Source: Brucella daejeonensis (GTDB lineage: Bacteria > Pseudomonadota > Alphaproteobacteria > Rhizobiales > Rhizobiaceae). Taken from it: a stretch of 64,000 nt of DNA. The notes under the pieces were generated by a model. It saw only the letters and a list, made by a program, of their open reading frames with translations. It was not told where the DNA came from and made no database searches. Below, in pieces: positions 1-8,082 of the stretch; the stretch's first letter is position 1; each line of letters begins with the position of its first letter. The stretch covers positions 1-64,000 of the forward strand of contig NZ_JACIJG010000001.1 in NCBI RefSeq assembly GCF_014199265.1. Reading direction: 5' to 3'. A program made the translations under genes and the position numbers.

Positions 1-1
1 T

Positions 2-88
2 TTATTCGATGCAGCAAACGCTGAACCCGGAGAACATCAAGAAATCCTAGATGCTTTAGAAGCTCATAATTCAGGAGAAGAGCAATGA
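2..88 (+). CDS. C-terminal tail of a truncated island gene
   Basis: Only the last 28 codons of this gene lie in the window; it enters from the left edge and ends at TGA 86-88. The visible tail is acidic (rich in Glu, Asp and Ala) and has no recognisable domain. Its stop overlaps the ATG of the next gene in an ATGA arrangement, the same translational coupling used by the genes downstream, which is why I accept it as the end of a real gene. Function cannot be inferred from this fragment. Confidence 0.6.
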   Translation, partial: LFDAANAEPGEHQEILDALEAHNSGEEQ

Positions 89-504
89 CATATTATGCTC
101 TGAAAGATAGCGATTGGGCTTTTGACGATCAGGACGAAGGCCGAGCAATAATAGTTCAAGCAGACACCCCAGAGGAAGCAATTTCCAAAGCCACAGAAAT
201 GCACATCAAGGAATTTCCCGGTGCTGGCGGTGTCACATGGGACGTTGCGCGCCTCGACTTAACGGGTATTGGTGATGCCGAATGGGAAGACGACAACATC
301 CCTAAATACGAGAAGTTTCGTTTTTATGATGATGGGCTGAATGAGCCGTCTGAAATATACAAGCGTATGAAAGCCCTCGAAACCCAACTCGCGGCTGCGA
401 AAAAGGCTTTGGACGCAATCGCATCAATGGATGATTATTTCTCTGGCGACCGTCATGCGAAATGCATTGAAATTGCCCGTGCCGCCTTGGAGGACAAGCC
501 ATGA
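85..504 (+). CDS. Hypothetical island/phage protein, 139 aa
   Basis: Function not recognised. The ATG follows a good ribosome binding site (AGGAGA) and overlaps the stop of the preceding gene. The protein is acidic. Its N-terminal part is a mixed sequence starting MTYYALKD. Residues 92-139 look helical, with an Ala/Lys-rich stretch and an IARAAL segment near the end of the type common at the C-terminus of small phage-encoded proteins. No transmembrane or signal segment is visible. The gene belongs to the overlapping series that ends in the integrase, so it is probably an accessory gene of the integrated element. Confidence 0.75.
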   Translation: MTYYALKDSDWAFDDQDEGRAIIVQADTPEEAISKATEMHIKEFPGAGGVTWDVARLDLTGIGDAEWEDDNIPKYEKFRFYDDGLNEPSEIYKRMKALETQLAAAKKALDAIASMDDYFSGDRHAKCIEIARAALEDKP

Positions 505-761
505 CCTTATTTTCATCCAAGACAATGCAAGCAATTGATACGCTGTCCCGCTCTGTTGACGGGGCGTATAATGTTTTCTTGCAGCGCCATGAAGGAAAGC
601 CACCAAGGGGCAAATGTCAGGATTACGAAGGCCCGGAAATCAAAGGGATAAAGCACGAATGGGTTAATCAGAACGGCGGCGGCTTTACCGGCGACGACTT
701 CCACGGAACAGTTACCTTTGTCCTCGGTGATTACCACCTGATTGTGAGCTACGCATCATGA
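501..761 (+). CDS. Hypothetical island/phage protein, 86 aa
   Basis: Function not recognised. The ATG at 501 overlaps the upstream stop by four bases (ATGA), and the stop overlaps the next gene the same way, so it is translated as part of a coupled chain. The protein is small and soluble-looking. It has a basic, Gly-containing centre and a C-terminal half rich in aromatic and beta-prone residues (around GTVTFVLGDYHLIV), suggesting a short beta-sheet domain. A longer ORF on the opposite strand over the same bases is ignored because this frame is supported by the operon geometry. Confidence 0.7.
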   Translation: MTLFSSKTMQAIDTLSRSVDGAYNVFLQRHEGKPPRGKCQDYEGPEIKGIKHEWVNQNGGGFTGDDFHGTVTFVLGDYHLIVSYAS

Positions 762-1144
762 CCCTCATTACCCGTCTCGCCAAGCTAGACGCGCCTGACA
801 GGGAAGTGGATGAAGAAATCCACGATCTGCTTTGCGATGGGAAGTTTTTCTCGCAACTGGCCGATGCTCCGCTCGGTCAAGGTTGCTGGATGTATAATTT
901 CCCGAATGGGGATGTTTCCTCGGCCTTACATGTGACGTCATCTATAGACGCGGCTATCGCGCTGGCTGAGAGGGTGTTGCCGGGTCAGGCTCGTAAAATT
1001 GTTTGGGAAGAAGGCCGTGCAATCGTCGTTATCAGTCAGGCCACTCGCCTACATGAAGTAGCCCCGACAATTGTTCAGACACACGATCACGCCGCCATTG
1101 CCCTTCTGATCGCCCTCTTGCGCGCAAAGGAGGCCAGCAAGTGA
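758..1144 (+). CDS. Hypothetical island/phage protein, 128 aa
   Basis: I cannot assign a specific function. The start overlaps the preceding stop as ATGA, and the stop overlaps the GTG start of the next gene. The first ~75 residues contain Asp/Glu-rich helices and a DAAIALAERVLPG segment. The last 40 residues are again Ala/Leu-rich helix. Segments of this kind (an ALxxAxxxLP motif followed by a hydrophobic strand) occur in small proteins of Rhizobiales prophages, but that is a resemblance and not an assignment. No membrane segments or catalytic signatures are visible. Confidence 0.75.
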   Translation: MTLITRLAKLDAPDREVDEEIHDLLCDGKFFSQLADAPLGQGCWMYNFPNGDVSSALHVTSSIDAAIALAERVLPGQARKIVWEEGRAIVVISQATRLHEVAPTIVQTHDHAAIALLIALLRAKEASK

Positions 1145-1317
1145 CCAGCAAAGTTGCACAGATACGTGAAGCCATGAGCATCGCGCAGGAAATGGCCAAG
1201 GCAGGTATTCTGTTCGTCGCCGTCCCGGTTCTCAGTGAGGCTGACCATACAAAGCTGAAGCTGTTGCAGGCTTCAAGAGTGATGCAGATGGATCAGGAGG
1301 CCAACCATGCCGAGTAA
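1141..1317 (+). CDS. Small DUF1382-like phage protein, 58 aa, GTG start
   Basis: This gene is short and easily missed. The GTG at 1141 lies 8-10 bases after a strong AAGGAGG and overlaps the previous stop as GTGA; the frame stays open to TAA 1315-1317. The product begins [20 protein letters not shown] and then has a hydrophobic strand ([11 protein letters not shown]) followed by a Leu-rich helix. This helix-strand-helix layout and length resemble the DUF1382 family of small lambdoid-phage proteins, whose function is unknown; the family match is from memory and not searched. Its last 11 bases overlap the next gene. Confidence 0.65.
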   Translation: MTSKVAQIREAMSIAQEMAKAGILFVAVPVLSEADHTKLKLLQASRVMQMDQEANHAE

Positions 1318-1570
1318 GGAAGCATTGCGAGATGAAATTGCTCACATCATCCATGCGGATTGCGCTCGCGGATTAGCAACAATCCCGTTCAATACGGCAG
1401 ATCGCATCCTATCCACCATCCGCGCCGCTCTAAAGGAGCCGAATGAGAGGATGATAGAAGCTGGTTGCGATCAGTACGATTTTGGCGACCAGATCACGCA
1501 AGGTGAAATTCTGGCCAAGGAATGGCGTGCAATGCTGAAAGCCTCCGCACTTGGGGAGCAGAGCGAATGA
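1307..1570 (+). CDS. Hypothetical island/phage protein, 87 aa
   Basis: Function not recognised. The ATG at 1307 follows AGGAGG and lies inside the end of the previous gene, which uses a different frame. The product looks all-helical: an N-terminal helix with [13 protein letters not shown], a central [12 protein letters not shown] helix, and a C-terminal EWRAML segment. This arrangement (a helix with IAxxI, then an AxxILxxIRxAL repeat) recurs in small prophage proteins that pair with other such modules. It is flanked by coupled genes on both sides. The stop overlaps the ATG of the following gene as ATGA. Confidence 0.7.
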   Translation: MPSKEALRDEIAHIIHADCARGLATIPFNTADRILSTIRAALKEPNERMIEAGCDQYDFGDQITQGEILAKEWRAMLKASALGEQSE

Positions 1571-1761
1571 AGCTGACGAAACAGCAGATTGATAAGATGC
1601 ATTCGCTTCGTTCTGAGCTGACGAAGGTTAGATGCTGGTTAACTGGCTATCACGCTGGATCAAAGACCAATGTCGGTATTCCCGGCGAAGACAGCCTTCG
1701 ACAGACCATCATGCTCATTGATGAGATTGCCGGCCGCCAAGCCCTGAAAGGCGGTGAGTAG
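1567..1761 (+). CDS. Hypothetical island/phage protein, 64 aa
   Basis: Function not recognised. I chose the ATG at 1567 rather than the upstream in-frame ATG at 1522 because it overlaps the previous stop as ATGA and is preceded by a GGGGAG-type ribosome binding site. The product is small, basic at its N-terminus and helical (a [16 protein letters not shown] helix, then a loop with GIPGEDS, then a second helix). No catalytic motif is visible. It stops directly before the methyltransferase-like gene, with no intergenic bases between the stop and the next ATG. Confidence 0.7.
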   Translation: MKLTKQQIDKMHSLRSELTKVRCWLTGYHAGSKTNVGIPGEDSLRQTIMLIDEIAGRQALKGGE

Positions 1762-2259
1762 ATGCGTACACAATTTAACTCTTCAGAGCCATTGGACCCG
1801 GCATTTCACCTCATTCCAGAAGAGCAGTTAGATCGCGTCTTCAATCAAGACATGTGCGATATTGACGGGAGCTTTCTGGGGTTTACCAACGTCTATATGT
1901 CACTGGCAGCATTGATCCCTATGCACTGGACAGTGATTGATCTTGGATGCGCCTATGCGCCACAAGCATTCATCTTTCAGAACCATAAGGCTTATATCGG
2001 TGTAGACGGGTCGGCATGCGAGCGGTTCTTCGCCTCTAACACGACACATTACGAATGTTCGGCTGGTGAGTTCATCCGCAATCATGCCAACGATTTTGAT
2101 AAGGAGCAGACTTTTGCAATTTGCTCTTATGTCCCGAACTGGTTTGGCGAAAATGCCATCGAATTAACAAGGCAGAACTTCAAGAATGTCTTCACATTTT
2201 ATCCAGCTGGTGAACGACAGATCGCCTTTGGCCGCGCCGCACTGCGGGAAAGGGAGTGA
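1762..2259 (+). CDS. Methyltransferase-like island protein, 165 aa
   Basis: Residues 58-63 (VIDLGC) followed by a hydrophobic strand and IGVDGS near residues 78-83 match motif I and the motif II acidic strand of Rossmann-fold SAM-dependent methyltransferases. A further strand (FAICSYVPNWF) sits where motif IV would be. It lacks a clear DPPY or NPPY catalytic motif, so this could be a methyltransferase with an unusual substrate or a decayed or non-catalytic relative. It is one of the longer genes in the phage-like operon. The ATG starts directly after the preceding stop codon. The substrate cannot be told from sequence. Confidence 0.65.
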   Translation: MRTQFNSSEPLDPAFHLIPEEQLDRVFNQDMCDIDGSFLGFTNVYMSLAALIPMHWTVIDLGCAYAPQAFIFQNHKAYIGVDGSACERFFASNTTHYECSAGEFIRNHANDFDKEQTFAICSYVPNWFGENAIELTRQNFKNVFTFYPAGERQIAFGRAALRERE

Positions 2260-2261
2260 GG

Positions 2262-2519
2262 ATGTACGAACCCAACTACCATTATATTCCGTGCCGGTGC
2301 TTCAGCGCTGATCATTTTGTCCGTGTGTGCCCGGATGAGGATATAGACGGCACATTGAACGTCGAAATCCTGTCCTCCCGGCAGTCATCTTTCTGGTCGC
2401 GTTTCAGATGGGCCTTGAAGCATGTATTCGGTCGGGACGACCTTGTGTTCGCGGACGTAATTGTTTCGCGTGAGAAATGGCTGAAAGCGGCGGAAGAAGC
2501 CGAGAAGGAGGCGGAATGA
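2262..2519 (+). CDS. Hypothetical island/phage protein, 85 aa
   Basis: Function not recognised. A GTG at 2256 is possible, but the ATG at 2262 has GGGAG five bases upstream, so I prefer it. The N-terminal half carries three Cys residues and several Tyr and His residues (YHYIPCRCF, then VRVCPDED). The C-terminal half is basic-aromatic, then a charged KAAEEAEKEAE helix that ends the protein. The Cys/His content could bind metal, but no standard zinc-finger spacing is clear. It overlaps the excisionase-like gene as ATGA. Confidence 0.65.
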   Translation: MYEPNYHYIPCRCFSADHFVRVCPDEDIDGTLNVEILSSRQSSFWSRFRWALKHVFGRDDLVFADVIVSREKWLKAAEEAEKEAE

Positions 2520-2908
2520 TCCGAGACGCTCCTATTGTTGATATCGGGGATGATGAACCGATACCGCTTGCCGAGGCGGCGCTTATGTTCTTCGGTGGCC
2601 GTCTTTCAAAATCGTCGTTGCGGACAGAAGCCGCAAAGGGAAATCTCGAAATCATCCGCATTGCGAACAAGGATTTCGTCACCCGCAATGGCATAAAGAG
2701 GATGATTGAGCGATGTCGCGTAAGAGAAGCCCAGCCCGTCTCTGGTTCCGGGATGATACCGGAAATTGGTTCATCAAGGACGGAAACAAGCGTATCAGCA
2801 CAGGATGCGCTAAGGGCGAAACTGAACGGGCAGAGCAAGTTCTCCGCGAATACGTCGCGTCGAAATACGAACCAGTCCGGGGAGGTTCTTCGGCTGCAAT
2901 CACGATAG
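2516..2908 (+). CDS. Excisionase-like DNA-binding protein
   Basis: The product is 130 aa when started at the ATG that overlaps the preceding stop. Residues ~15-66 (IPLAEAALMFFGG, then SKSSLRTEAAKG, then NKDFVTRNGIKRMIERC) look like the winged-helix/MerR-like fold of phage excisionases that bend DNA and direct integrase towards excision. The last ~65 residues are Ser/Thr-rich and overlap the first 196 bases of the integrase gene in another reading frame. Its position immediately before int is typical. It probably acts with the integrase at the tRNA-Pro attachment site. The domain call is by eye, and the length of the C-terminal tail is the least certain part. Confidence 0.7.
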   Translation: MIRDAPIVDIGDDEPIPLAEAALMFFGGRLSKSSLRTEAAKGNLEIIRIANKDFVTRNGIKRMIERCRVREAQPVSGSGMIPEIGSSRTETSVSAQDALRAKLNGQSKFSANTSRRNTNQSGEVLRLQSR

Positions 2909-3774
2909 GAGACGTGCTTCTGGTCTATCTGGATGAGAAGGCCAGCCGCACGTCCCGCCCGAAAGAGACGCAAGCCGCCATATCTCGCCTGAATGATTTT
3001 TTCGGGGCCGACGCACTCACAATGATTCGCGGGAAACGCTGCCGGGAATTTGCAGATCACAGAAAGACAGAAAGCGGAGCGCGCCGGGATTTAGAAGTCC
3101 TGCGCGCCTCGATCAATTATTATCACCGGGAATATGGGCTTGACGTGGTTCCGACCGTGAGCCTGCCGGATAAGAGCCTGCCGCGAGAACGCTGGCTGAC
3201 GCGCAAAGAAGTCGCCGCTCTGATAAAAGCCGCAAGACGGCTCAAGAAATGCGATCACATCATCAGGCTTGTTTTGATCGGCACTTATACCGGAACGCGC
3301 CTGTCGCCCATTCTGGGGCTACAATGGATGCCAAATACGACAGGGGGATATGTCGATCTTGATCATGGCGTTATCTATCGTAAGGCTGTGGGCGAGCGCG
3401 TGGCGCACAACAAGCGCAAGCCACCCGCCAAGATACCGCCGCGCCTGCTACGCTTCCTGCGATACTGGAAAGATCAGGACGAGGCATGGAGCGCCGAGCA
3501 AGAAAAGAAAATCTCGCTGCGCTATGTCGTTCATTTTCAGGGGGAGAAAATTGCCAAGCCTCATAAGGCGTTCCGGTCAGTCCGGGCGGAGGCGGGCTTA
3601 GGAATGGACGTTACGCCGCACGTCCTACGCCATACCAGAGCGACATGGCTTGCTCAGGCTGGTGTCGATGCGCATCAGGCAGCAGCATCTCTTGGTCTGA
3701 CTGTGGAAGAATTTGAGCGCACATATTCGCATGTTTCACCGCTATTCCAGAGCGATGCAGCGAATGCATATTGA
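2713..3774 (+). CDS. Tyrosine-type site-specific integrase
   Basis: A 353-aa phage-type tyrosine recombinase catalysing integration and excision of the island. An N-terminal arm/SAM-like region is followed by a catalytic domain. Visible active-site residues are Arg196 (TGTRLS), the H-x-x-R-H box at 303-307 (HVLRHT), and the nucleophile Tyr338 (ERTYSHVSP). The ATG at 2713 has GAGG ten bases upstream and lies inside the excisionase-like gene. The gene points at the 3' end of tRNA-Pro, the usual layout for integration into a tRNA gene. All catalytic residues I could check are present, so it should be functional. Its partner end of the island lies outside the window. Confidence 0.93.
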   Translation: MSRKRSPARLWFRDDTGNWFIKDGNKRISTGCAKGETERAEQVLREYVASKYEPVRGGSSAAITIGDVLLVYLDEKASRTSRPKETQAAISRLNDFFGADALTMIRGKRCREFADHRKTESGARRDLEVLRASINYYHREYGLDVVPTVSLPDKSLPRERWLTRKEVAALIKAARRLKKCDHIIRLVLIGTYTGTRLSPILGLQWMPNTTGGYVDLDHGVIYRKAVGERVAHNKRKPPAKIPPRLLRFLRYWKDQDEAWSAEQEKKISLRYVVHFQGEKIAKPHKAFRSVRAEAGLGMDVTPHVLRHTRATWLAQAGVDAHQAAASLGLTVEEFERTYSHVSPLFQSDAANAY

Positions 3775-3869
3775 GAGAAATGAAATCGTTTCGGTCCGAA
3801 ATCGGTCCGCAAAGACTTTTCCCCAAAATTGGGTGAAACAAATAATATAATGATATCAGAGTGATATAA
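3775..3869. other. int-to-tRNA junction with short repeats
   Basis: This short AT-rich stretch lies between the integrase stop and the 3' end of tRNA-Pro. TCGGTCCG occurs twice 11 bp apart (3791-3798 and 3802-3809), the first within the palindrome TTCGGTCCGAA. CCCAA/TTGGG forms a small inverted repeat around 3823-3834. GATATCA and GATATAA follow near 3852-3869. Repeats in this place could be integrase arm sites or the attachment core, which would be confirmed by the matching copy at the other island end. That end is not in the window. Confidence 0.4.
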
Positions 3870-3946
3870 TGGTCGGAGTGAGAGGATTCGAACCTCCGAC
3901 CCCCTCGTCCCGAACGAGGTGCGCTACCAGGCTGCGCTACACTCCG
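3870..3946 (-). tRNA. tRNA-Pro(CGG)
   Basis: Read on the minus strand, the gene folds as a complete cloverleaf. The acceptor stem is CGGAGTG/CACTCCG, the D arm contains AGCGCAGCCTGGTAGCGC, the anticodon stem CCTCG/CGAGG encloses loop TTCGGGA (anticodon CGG, reading CCG proline codons), and the T arm has GGTTCGAATCC. The discriminator base is A and CCA is encoded (TGG at 3870-3872 on the plus strand). The 3' end faces the integrase gene, so this tRNA is the likely integration target; the sequence is intact after integration. Confidence 0.97.
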
Positions 3947-3975
3947 TGACCATGTGGCCTTGACCAATGAGGCGG

Positions 3976-4004
3976 CTTATAACGCCCCGGATTTCAAGCT
4001 GCAA
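3976..4004 (-). promoter_or_regulatory. Promoter of tRNA-Pro
   Basis: On the minus strand TTGCAG (3999-4004) and TATAAG (3976-3981) are separated by exactly 17 bases, a good sigma-70-type -35/-10 pair. Transcription would start near 3969, about 23 bases before the tRNA 5' end. This is a consensus match read by eye. Confidence 0.55.
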
Positions 4005-4054
4005 GAGCCTTCGACCGTTTTTTTTATGCGTTTATCCGATTGTCCGGGACAAAC

Positions 4055-4900
4055 TTATCCGGAAACGAAAACGGGCGGCGTTCCGGCTCCGAAAGCCACG
4101 AAATCCGGATTGGCGAAACCTGCGGCGCCGTCGCCGGCCCGCTGCCCATAAATGAGGGGTTTTCCCTCGAAAGTCGTGGTCAGGCCGCCCGCCGCGCGCA
4201 GCACGGCGTCGCCTGCCGCCGTGTCCCACTCCATCGTCGGGCCGAAGCGCGGATAGATGTCGGCCTCGCCGCAGGCGATCAGGCAGAACTTCATCGAGGA
4301 CCCGACGGAAACGCAGTGATCGATATGGTTGTCGCTCAGGAATCTGTCGGTTTCAGGCGTCCTGTGCGAACGGCTGCACACGGCGACCCGTTCGGAACCG
4401 TGAATGCGCGCCGCTATGGCGCGCCGCGAAATGACCGCGTGATCCGGCGAGGTTTCCATTTCTTCGGCGCCGCCGGAACTGCCGATAAACAGCCGGTTGC
4501 GGACCGGCGCATAAACAATGCCCAGAACCGGCACGCCGTCCTCGATGAGGGCGATATTCACCGTGAAATCGCCATTCTTCAGCAGAAACTCACGCGTTCC
4601 GTCCAGCGGATCGACCAGAAAAAACCGCCGGCCCAGTTGCGAAGGCAGCCGTCCCGCAGCCACTTCCTCCTCCGCCACGACCGGAACATCCGGGGCAACC
4701 GATGCGACCGCCGCAAGAATGACGGCCTCGGCATCGCGGTCCGCTTCCGTCACGGGCGAAGAATCCTTCTTGCTGTGGACGGCGCAGCCATCGATATAAT
4801 GCTTCATGATGACCCGGCCCGCCTGCAGGGCGGCGTCCCGCAGGACGGCGAGCAGGGCTTCGCCGTTCGGATCGGCTTTCGGAGAGGCGGAAATCTTCAT
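4055..4900 (-). CDS. cysQ: 3'(2'),5'-bisphosphate nucleotidase
   Basis: A 281-aa member of the inositol monophosphatase fold. The metal-binding signature DPLDGT is at residues 97-102, with an upstream Glu cluster (EEEV, 77-80) and the second signature EWDTAAG at 224-230. CysQ hydrolyses 3'-phosphoadenosine 5'-phosphate, the by-product of PAPS use, to AMP. It lies 3 bp after cysNC on the same strand, so cysD-cysNC-cysQ form an operon of sulfate activation plus by-product removal. The alternative, a generic inositol monophosphatase, is less likely given this context. Confidence 0.93.
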   Translation of the reverse strand: MKISASPKADPNGEALLAVLRDAALQAGRVIMKHYIDGCAVHSKKDSSPVTEADRDAEAVILAAVASVAPDVPVVAEEEVAAGRLPSQLGRRFFLVDPLDGTREFLLKNGDFTVNIALIEDGVPVLGIVYAPVRNRLFIGSSGGAEEMETSPDHAVISRRAIAARIHGSERVAVCSRSHRTPETDRFLSDNHIDHCVSVGSSMKFCLIACGEADIYPRFGPTMEWDTAAGDAVLRAAGGLTTTFEGKPLIYGQRAGDGAAGFANPDFVAFGAGTPPVFVSG

Positions 4901-4903
4901 TGT

Positions 4904-6838
4904 TCAGATCGACCAGGAATCACTGCCATAACTGCCGATGGCACCACGCTCGGCAAGATACTTTTCTACCTCCGCGACGAGTTCGTCAACGTCACGTCCC
5001 GTCGTATCGAGCCGCAGTTCGGGCGCGACCGGCGCTTCATAGGGCGAATCTATTCCGGTGAAGGCCTTGATCTCGCCGCGCAATGCCTGAGCGTAAAGCC
5101 CCTTCGGGTCGCGGGCGATGCATTCCTCGATCGGCGTATCCACGAAGATTTCGATAAATTCGCCCTCCGGCAGAAGCGCGCGGACACGCTCCCGTTCGGC
5201 GCGGAACGGCGAGATGAAGGAAACCAGGACAACCAGCCCCGCATCGGCCATCAGCCGCGCGACTTCGCCGACACGGCGGATGTTTTCCGCCCGGTCTTCC
5301 CCGGAGAAGCCCAGATCGCTGTTGAGTCCATGGCGGATATTGTCGCCATCGAGCAGATAGGTGTGCTTGCCGAGCGCATGGAGCCGCTGCTCCAGCCGGT
5401 TCGCGATGGTGGACTTGCCCGAGCCTGACAGACCGGTGAACCAGAGCACGGCAGGTTTCTGGAACTTCTGCGCCGCGCGGGTCTGCCTGTCGAGGTCGAA
5501 GGCCTGCAAATGCACGTTGGTGGCCTGGCGAAGCGCATGATCGATCATCCCCGCGCCCACGGTCGCGTTGGTGAAACGGTCGATCAGCACGAAGGCTCCC
5601 GTCACGCGGTTCTCCGCATAGGGATCGAACGCAATCGGGTCGGCGGCCTGAAGATTGCAAAGCCCGATTTCGTTGAGGCCGAGACTGTCGGTTTCCTCGC
5701 GCCTGTAACTGTCCACGCTGGTTCTGGAGACGATTTCGCTGACGGTTACCGGGGTCTGGTCGGTCTCGGTGCGCAGGAGATAGGAGCGGCCTGCCTGCAA
5801 GGGCTCTTCGCCGAACCAGACGATATTGGCGGCAAACCGGTCGGCCACTTCGGGCCGCGCCTCCGTTCCGACCAGCATGTTGCCGCGAGAGACTTCGATC
5901 TCGTCTTCCAGCACCAGCGTGACGGCCTGCCCTTCCGACGCCCGCGGCAGGTCGCCGTCATAGGTGGCGATGCGCTTCACGCGCGACGTCTTGCCCGATT
6001 TGGCGACCACAACGGTGTCGCCCGTACCGATTGAACCCGACGCCACCGTGCCGGAAAAGCCCCGGAAATCGAGATTGGGCCGGTTCACATATTGCACGGG
6101 AAAGCGAAACGGCTTTGCCGCCGCCTGCCCGTCGATACGCACCGTTTCGAGATGTTCGAGCAGGTGCGGCCCCTCGTACCACCCGATACGCGGCGACGGC
6201 GCGGTGACGTTATCGCCGAAGCGCGCCGAAAGCGGGATCGGCTGGATGCTGGAAAAGCCCAGGTCCCTGGCAAAGCTCATATAGTCGGCGACGATACGCT
6301 CGAACGCCTCCTGCGAGAAACCGACGAGATCGATCTTGTTCACGGCCAGCACGATATGGCGAATGCCGAGCGCCGACGCGATGTAGGAGTGACGACGCGT
6401 CTGGGTCAATATGCCCTGCCGGGCATCGACAAGCACAACGGCCAGATCGGCGGTCGAGGCGCCCGTCGCCATATTGCGCGTATATTGCGCATGGCCCGGC
6501 GTATCGGCGACGATGAACTTGCGGCGCGGCGTCGAAAAGAACCGGTAGGCCACATCGATGGTGATGCCCTGTTCCCGTTCCGCTTCAAGACCGTCGACCA
6601 GAAGCGCGAAGTCGAAATCGTCGTCCGTGGTGCCGAATTTGCGGCTGTCGCTCTTCAGCGATGCAAGCTGATCCTCGAAGATCAGCTTGGTATCGTAGAG
6701 CAGGCGGCCGATCAGCGTCGATTTGCCGTCATCAACCGAACCGCAGGTGAGAAAGCGCAACAGCGTCTTGCGTTCCTGATCGGCCAGAAATTCGGTGACC
6801 GCAGCATTGGTGGCCGCAGGCTTGATTACCGCGTTCAT
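4904..6838 (-). CDS. cysN: Bifunctional sulfate adenylyltransferase large subunit/APS kinase
   Basis: A 644-aa CysN-CysC fusion. The GTPase part has GSVDDGKST (33-41), DTPGH (112-116) and NKID (167-170); it drives ATP sulfurylase together with CysD. The C-terminal kinase domain has its own P-loop GLSGSGKST (469-477) and a DGDN box and phosphorylates adenylylsulfate to PAPS. Both halves look complete. The start ATG overlaps the cysD stop by one base (TGATG), implying translational coupling and balanced subunit synthesis. This fusion is commonly called cysNC or nodQ-like in rhizobia. See the finding on CysH for why the kinase half is noteworthy. Confidence 0.96.
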   Translation of the reverse strand: MNAVIKPAATNAAVTEFLADQERKTLLRFLTCGSVDDGKSTLIGRLLYDTKLIFEDQLASLKSDSRKFGTTDDDFDFALLVDGLEAEREQGITIDVAYRFFSTPRRKFIVADTPGHAQYTRNMATGASTADLAVVLVDARQGILTQTRRHSYIASALGIRHIVLAVNKIDLVGFSQEAFERIVADYMSFARDLGFSSIQPIPLSARFGDNVTAPSPRIGWYEGPHLLEHLETVRIDGQAAAKPFRFPVQYVNRPNLDFRGFSGTVASGSIGTGDTVVVAKSGKTSRVKRIATYDGDLPRASEGQAVTLVLEDEIEVSRGNMLVGTEARPEVADRFAANIVWFGEEPLQAGRSYLLRTETDQTPVTVSEIVSRTSVDSYRREETDSLGLNEIGLCNLQAADPIAFDPYAENRVTGAFVLIDRFTNATVGAGMIDHALRQATNVHLQAFDLDRQTRAAQKFQKPAVLWFTGLSGSGKSTIANRLEQRLHALGKHTYLLDGDNIRHGLNSDLGFSGEDRAENIRRVGEVARLMADAGLVVLVSFISPFRAERERVRALLPEGEFIEIFVDTPIEECIARDPKGLYAQALRGEIKAFTGIDSPYEAPVAPELRLDTTGRDVDELVAEVEKYLAERGAIGSYGSDSWSI

Positions 6839-7758
6839 CAGAAATAGCCCTCGCGCTTCTTCTTTTCCATCGAGCCCGCTTCGTCGCGGTCGATTGCACG
6901 GCCCTGCCGCTCGGATGTGCGGGCAATCAGCATTTCCTCGACAATATCGGAGAGGTTGGCGGCGCTCGATTCAATGGCCCCCGTCAGCGGATAGCAGCCA
7001 AGCGTGCGGAACCGTACCAGGCGGTTTTCGGTCTTTTCTCCCGGTTGCAGCTTCATGCGGTCGTCATCGGCCATGATCAACATGCCGTCGCGCTCGACCA
7101 CAGGACGGCGGGCGGCGAAATAGAGCGGCACGATGGGGATGTTTTCCTGCAAGATATATTGCCAGATATCCAGCTCGGTCCAGTTCGACAGCGGAAAGAC
7201 GCGGATCGATTCCCCGGCAGAGATGCGGGTATTGTAGATCTTCCACATTTCAGGGCGCTGGTTCTTCGGATCCCAGCCGTGCTGCGCGTTGCGGAAGGAA
7301 AAGATGCGCTCTTTCGCGCGCGATTTTTCCTCGTCGCGCCGCGCGCCGCCAAAGGCGGCATCGAACCTGTATTTGTCGAGCGCCTGGCGCAGGCCGACCG
7401 TCTTCATCACATGGGTGTGGATGTTCGACCCGTGGCTGAAGGGACCAACGCCCTCGCGCACCCCGTCCTCGTTGATATGCACCAGAAGCTCGAACCCCTT
7501 TTCGCGGGCCTGGGCGTCGCGGAACTCGATCATCTCGCGGAACTTCCATGTCGTGTCGACATGAAGAAAGGGAAAAGGCGGCGGCGCGGGATAAAATGCC
7601 TTCATCGCCAGATGCAGCATGACGGAGGAGTCCTTGCCGACCGAGTAGAGCATGACCGGATTGGAGAAAGTGGCCGCCACTTCACGGAAGATGTGGATCG
7701 CCTCGGCTTCGAGGTGCTGCAGATGCGTCAGGTTTTTGGTCAGGGATGCATGATGCAC
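6838..7758 (-). CDS. cysD: Sulfate adenylyltransferase subunit 2
   Basis: A 306-aa PP-loop ATPase that, with CysN, makes adenylylsulfate from sulfate and ATP. The PP-loop SVGKDSS is at residues 39-45, and the family-typical [15 protein letters not shown] segment is present. The start is GTG at 7758: GGGAG lies about nine bases upstream and an in-frame TAA lies just before, so no longer form is possible. It is first in the cysD-cysNC-cysQ operon. The length matches the family (about 300 aa). Confidence 0.96.
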   Translation of the reverse strand: MHHASLTKNLTHLQHLEAEAIHIFREVAATFSNPVMLYSVGKDSSVMLHLAMKAFYPAPPPFPFLHVDTTWKFREMIEFRDAQAREKGFELLVHINEDGVREGVGPFSHGSNIHTHVMKTVGLRQALDKYRFDAAFGGARRDEEKSRAKERIFSFRNAQHGWDPKNQRPEMWKIYNTRISAGESIRVFPLSNWTELDIWQYILQENIPIVPLYFAARRPVVERDGMLIMADDDRMKLQPGEKTENRLVRFRTLGCYPLTGAIESSAANLSDIVEEMLIARTSERQGRAIDRDEAGSMEKKKREGYF

Positions 7759-8082
7759 GACAATTTACTCCCGGCAACCGGATAAAGACTCCATACTGGC
7801 GGGAACGGGCGCACATGCCTTGTCCGGCGCAGATATGGCAAAAGCCACAATGCGCGCATTGTCGTGAAACGGCGGGGAAAAGTGAAAGCAACCTATCGCG
7901 TATTGCGGCGGGCTTGCGCGAAAAACTTACCGTGTTTCATCGCCACCCCGGAACAAACTTGCGCGCAGCCCGAAAGCGGATTTTTCGCGCAATCAACGGG
8001 TAATCCCATAGATTTTATGACATTTATGGCTTTTCCGGTGCCCAAGCCGCCCGTCGATCGGGCGGCTCAGGCGGGAAAATCA
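7759..8082 (-). promoter_or_regulatory. cysD upstream region and weak aminotransferase terminator
   Basis: This is a non-coding stretch between the aminotransferase stop and the cysD start. At 8046-8066 an 8-bp stem (GCCGCCCG/CGGGCGGC) with a 5-base loop follows the aminotransferase stop; it lacks a U-tract, so it is at best a weak terminator. The remaining ~280 bp must hold the cys operon promoter. I see no convincing operator or riboswitch in it. Confidence 0.45.

Noticed and set aside
302..613. 103-aa open frame on the minus strand in the island
   Set aside because: It crosses two coupled plus-strand genes that have ribosome sites and ATGA junctions; it lacks such support.
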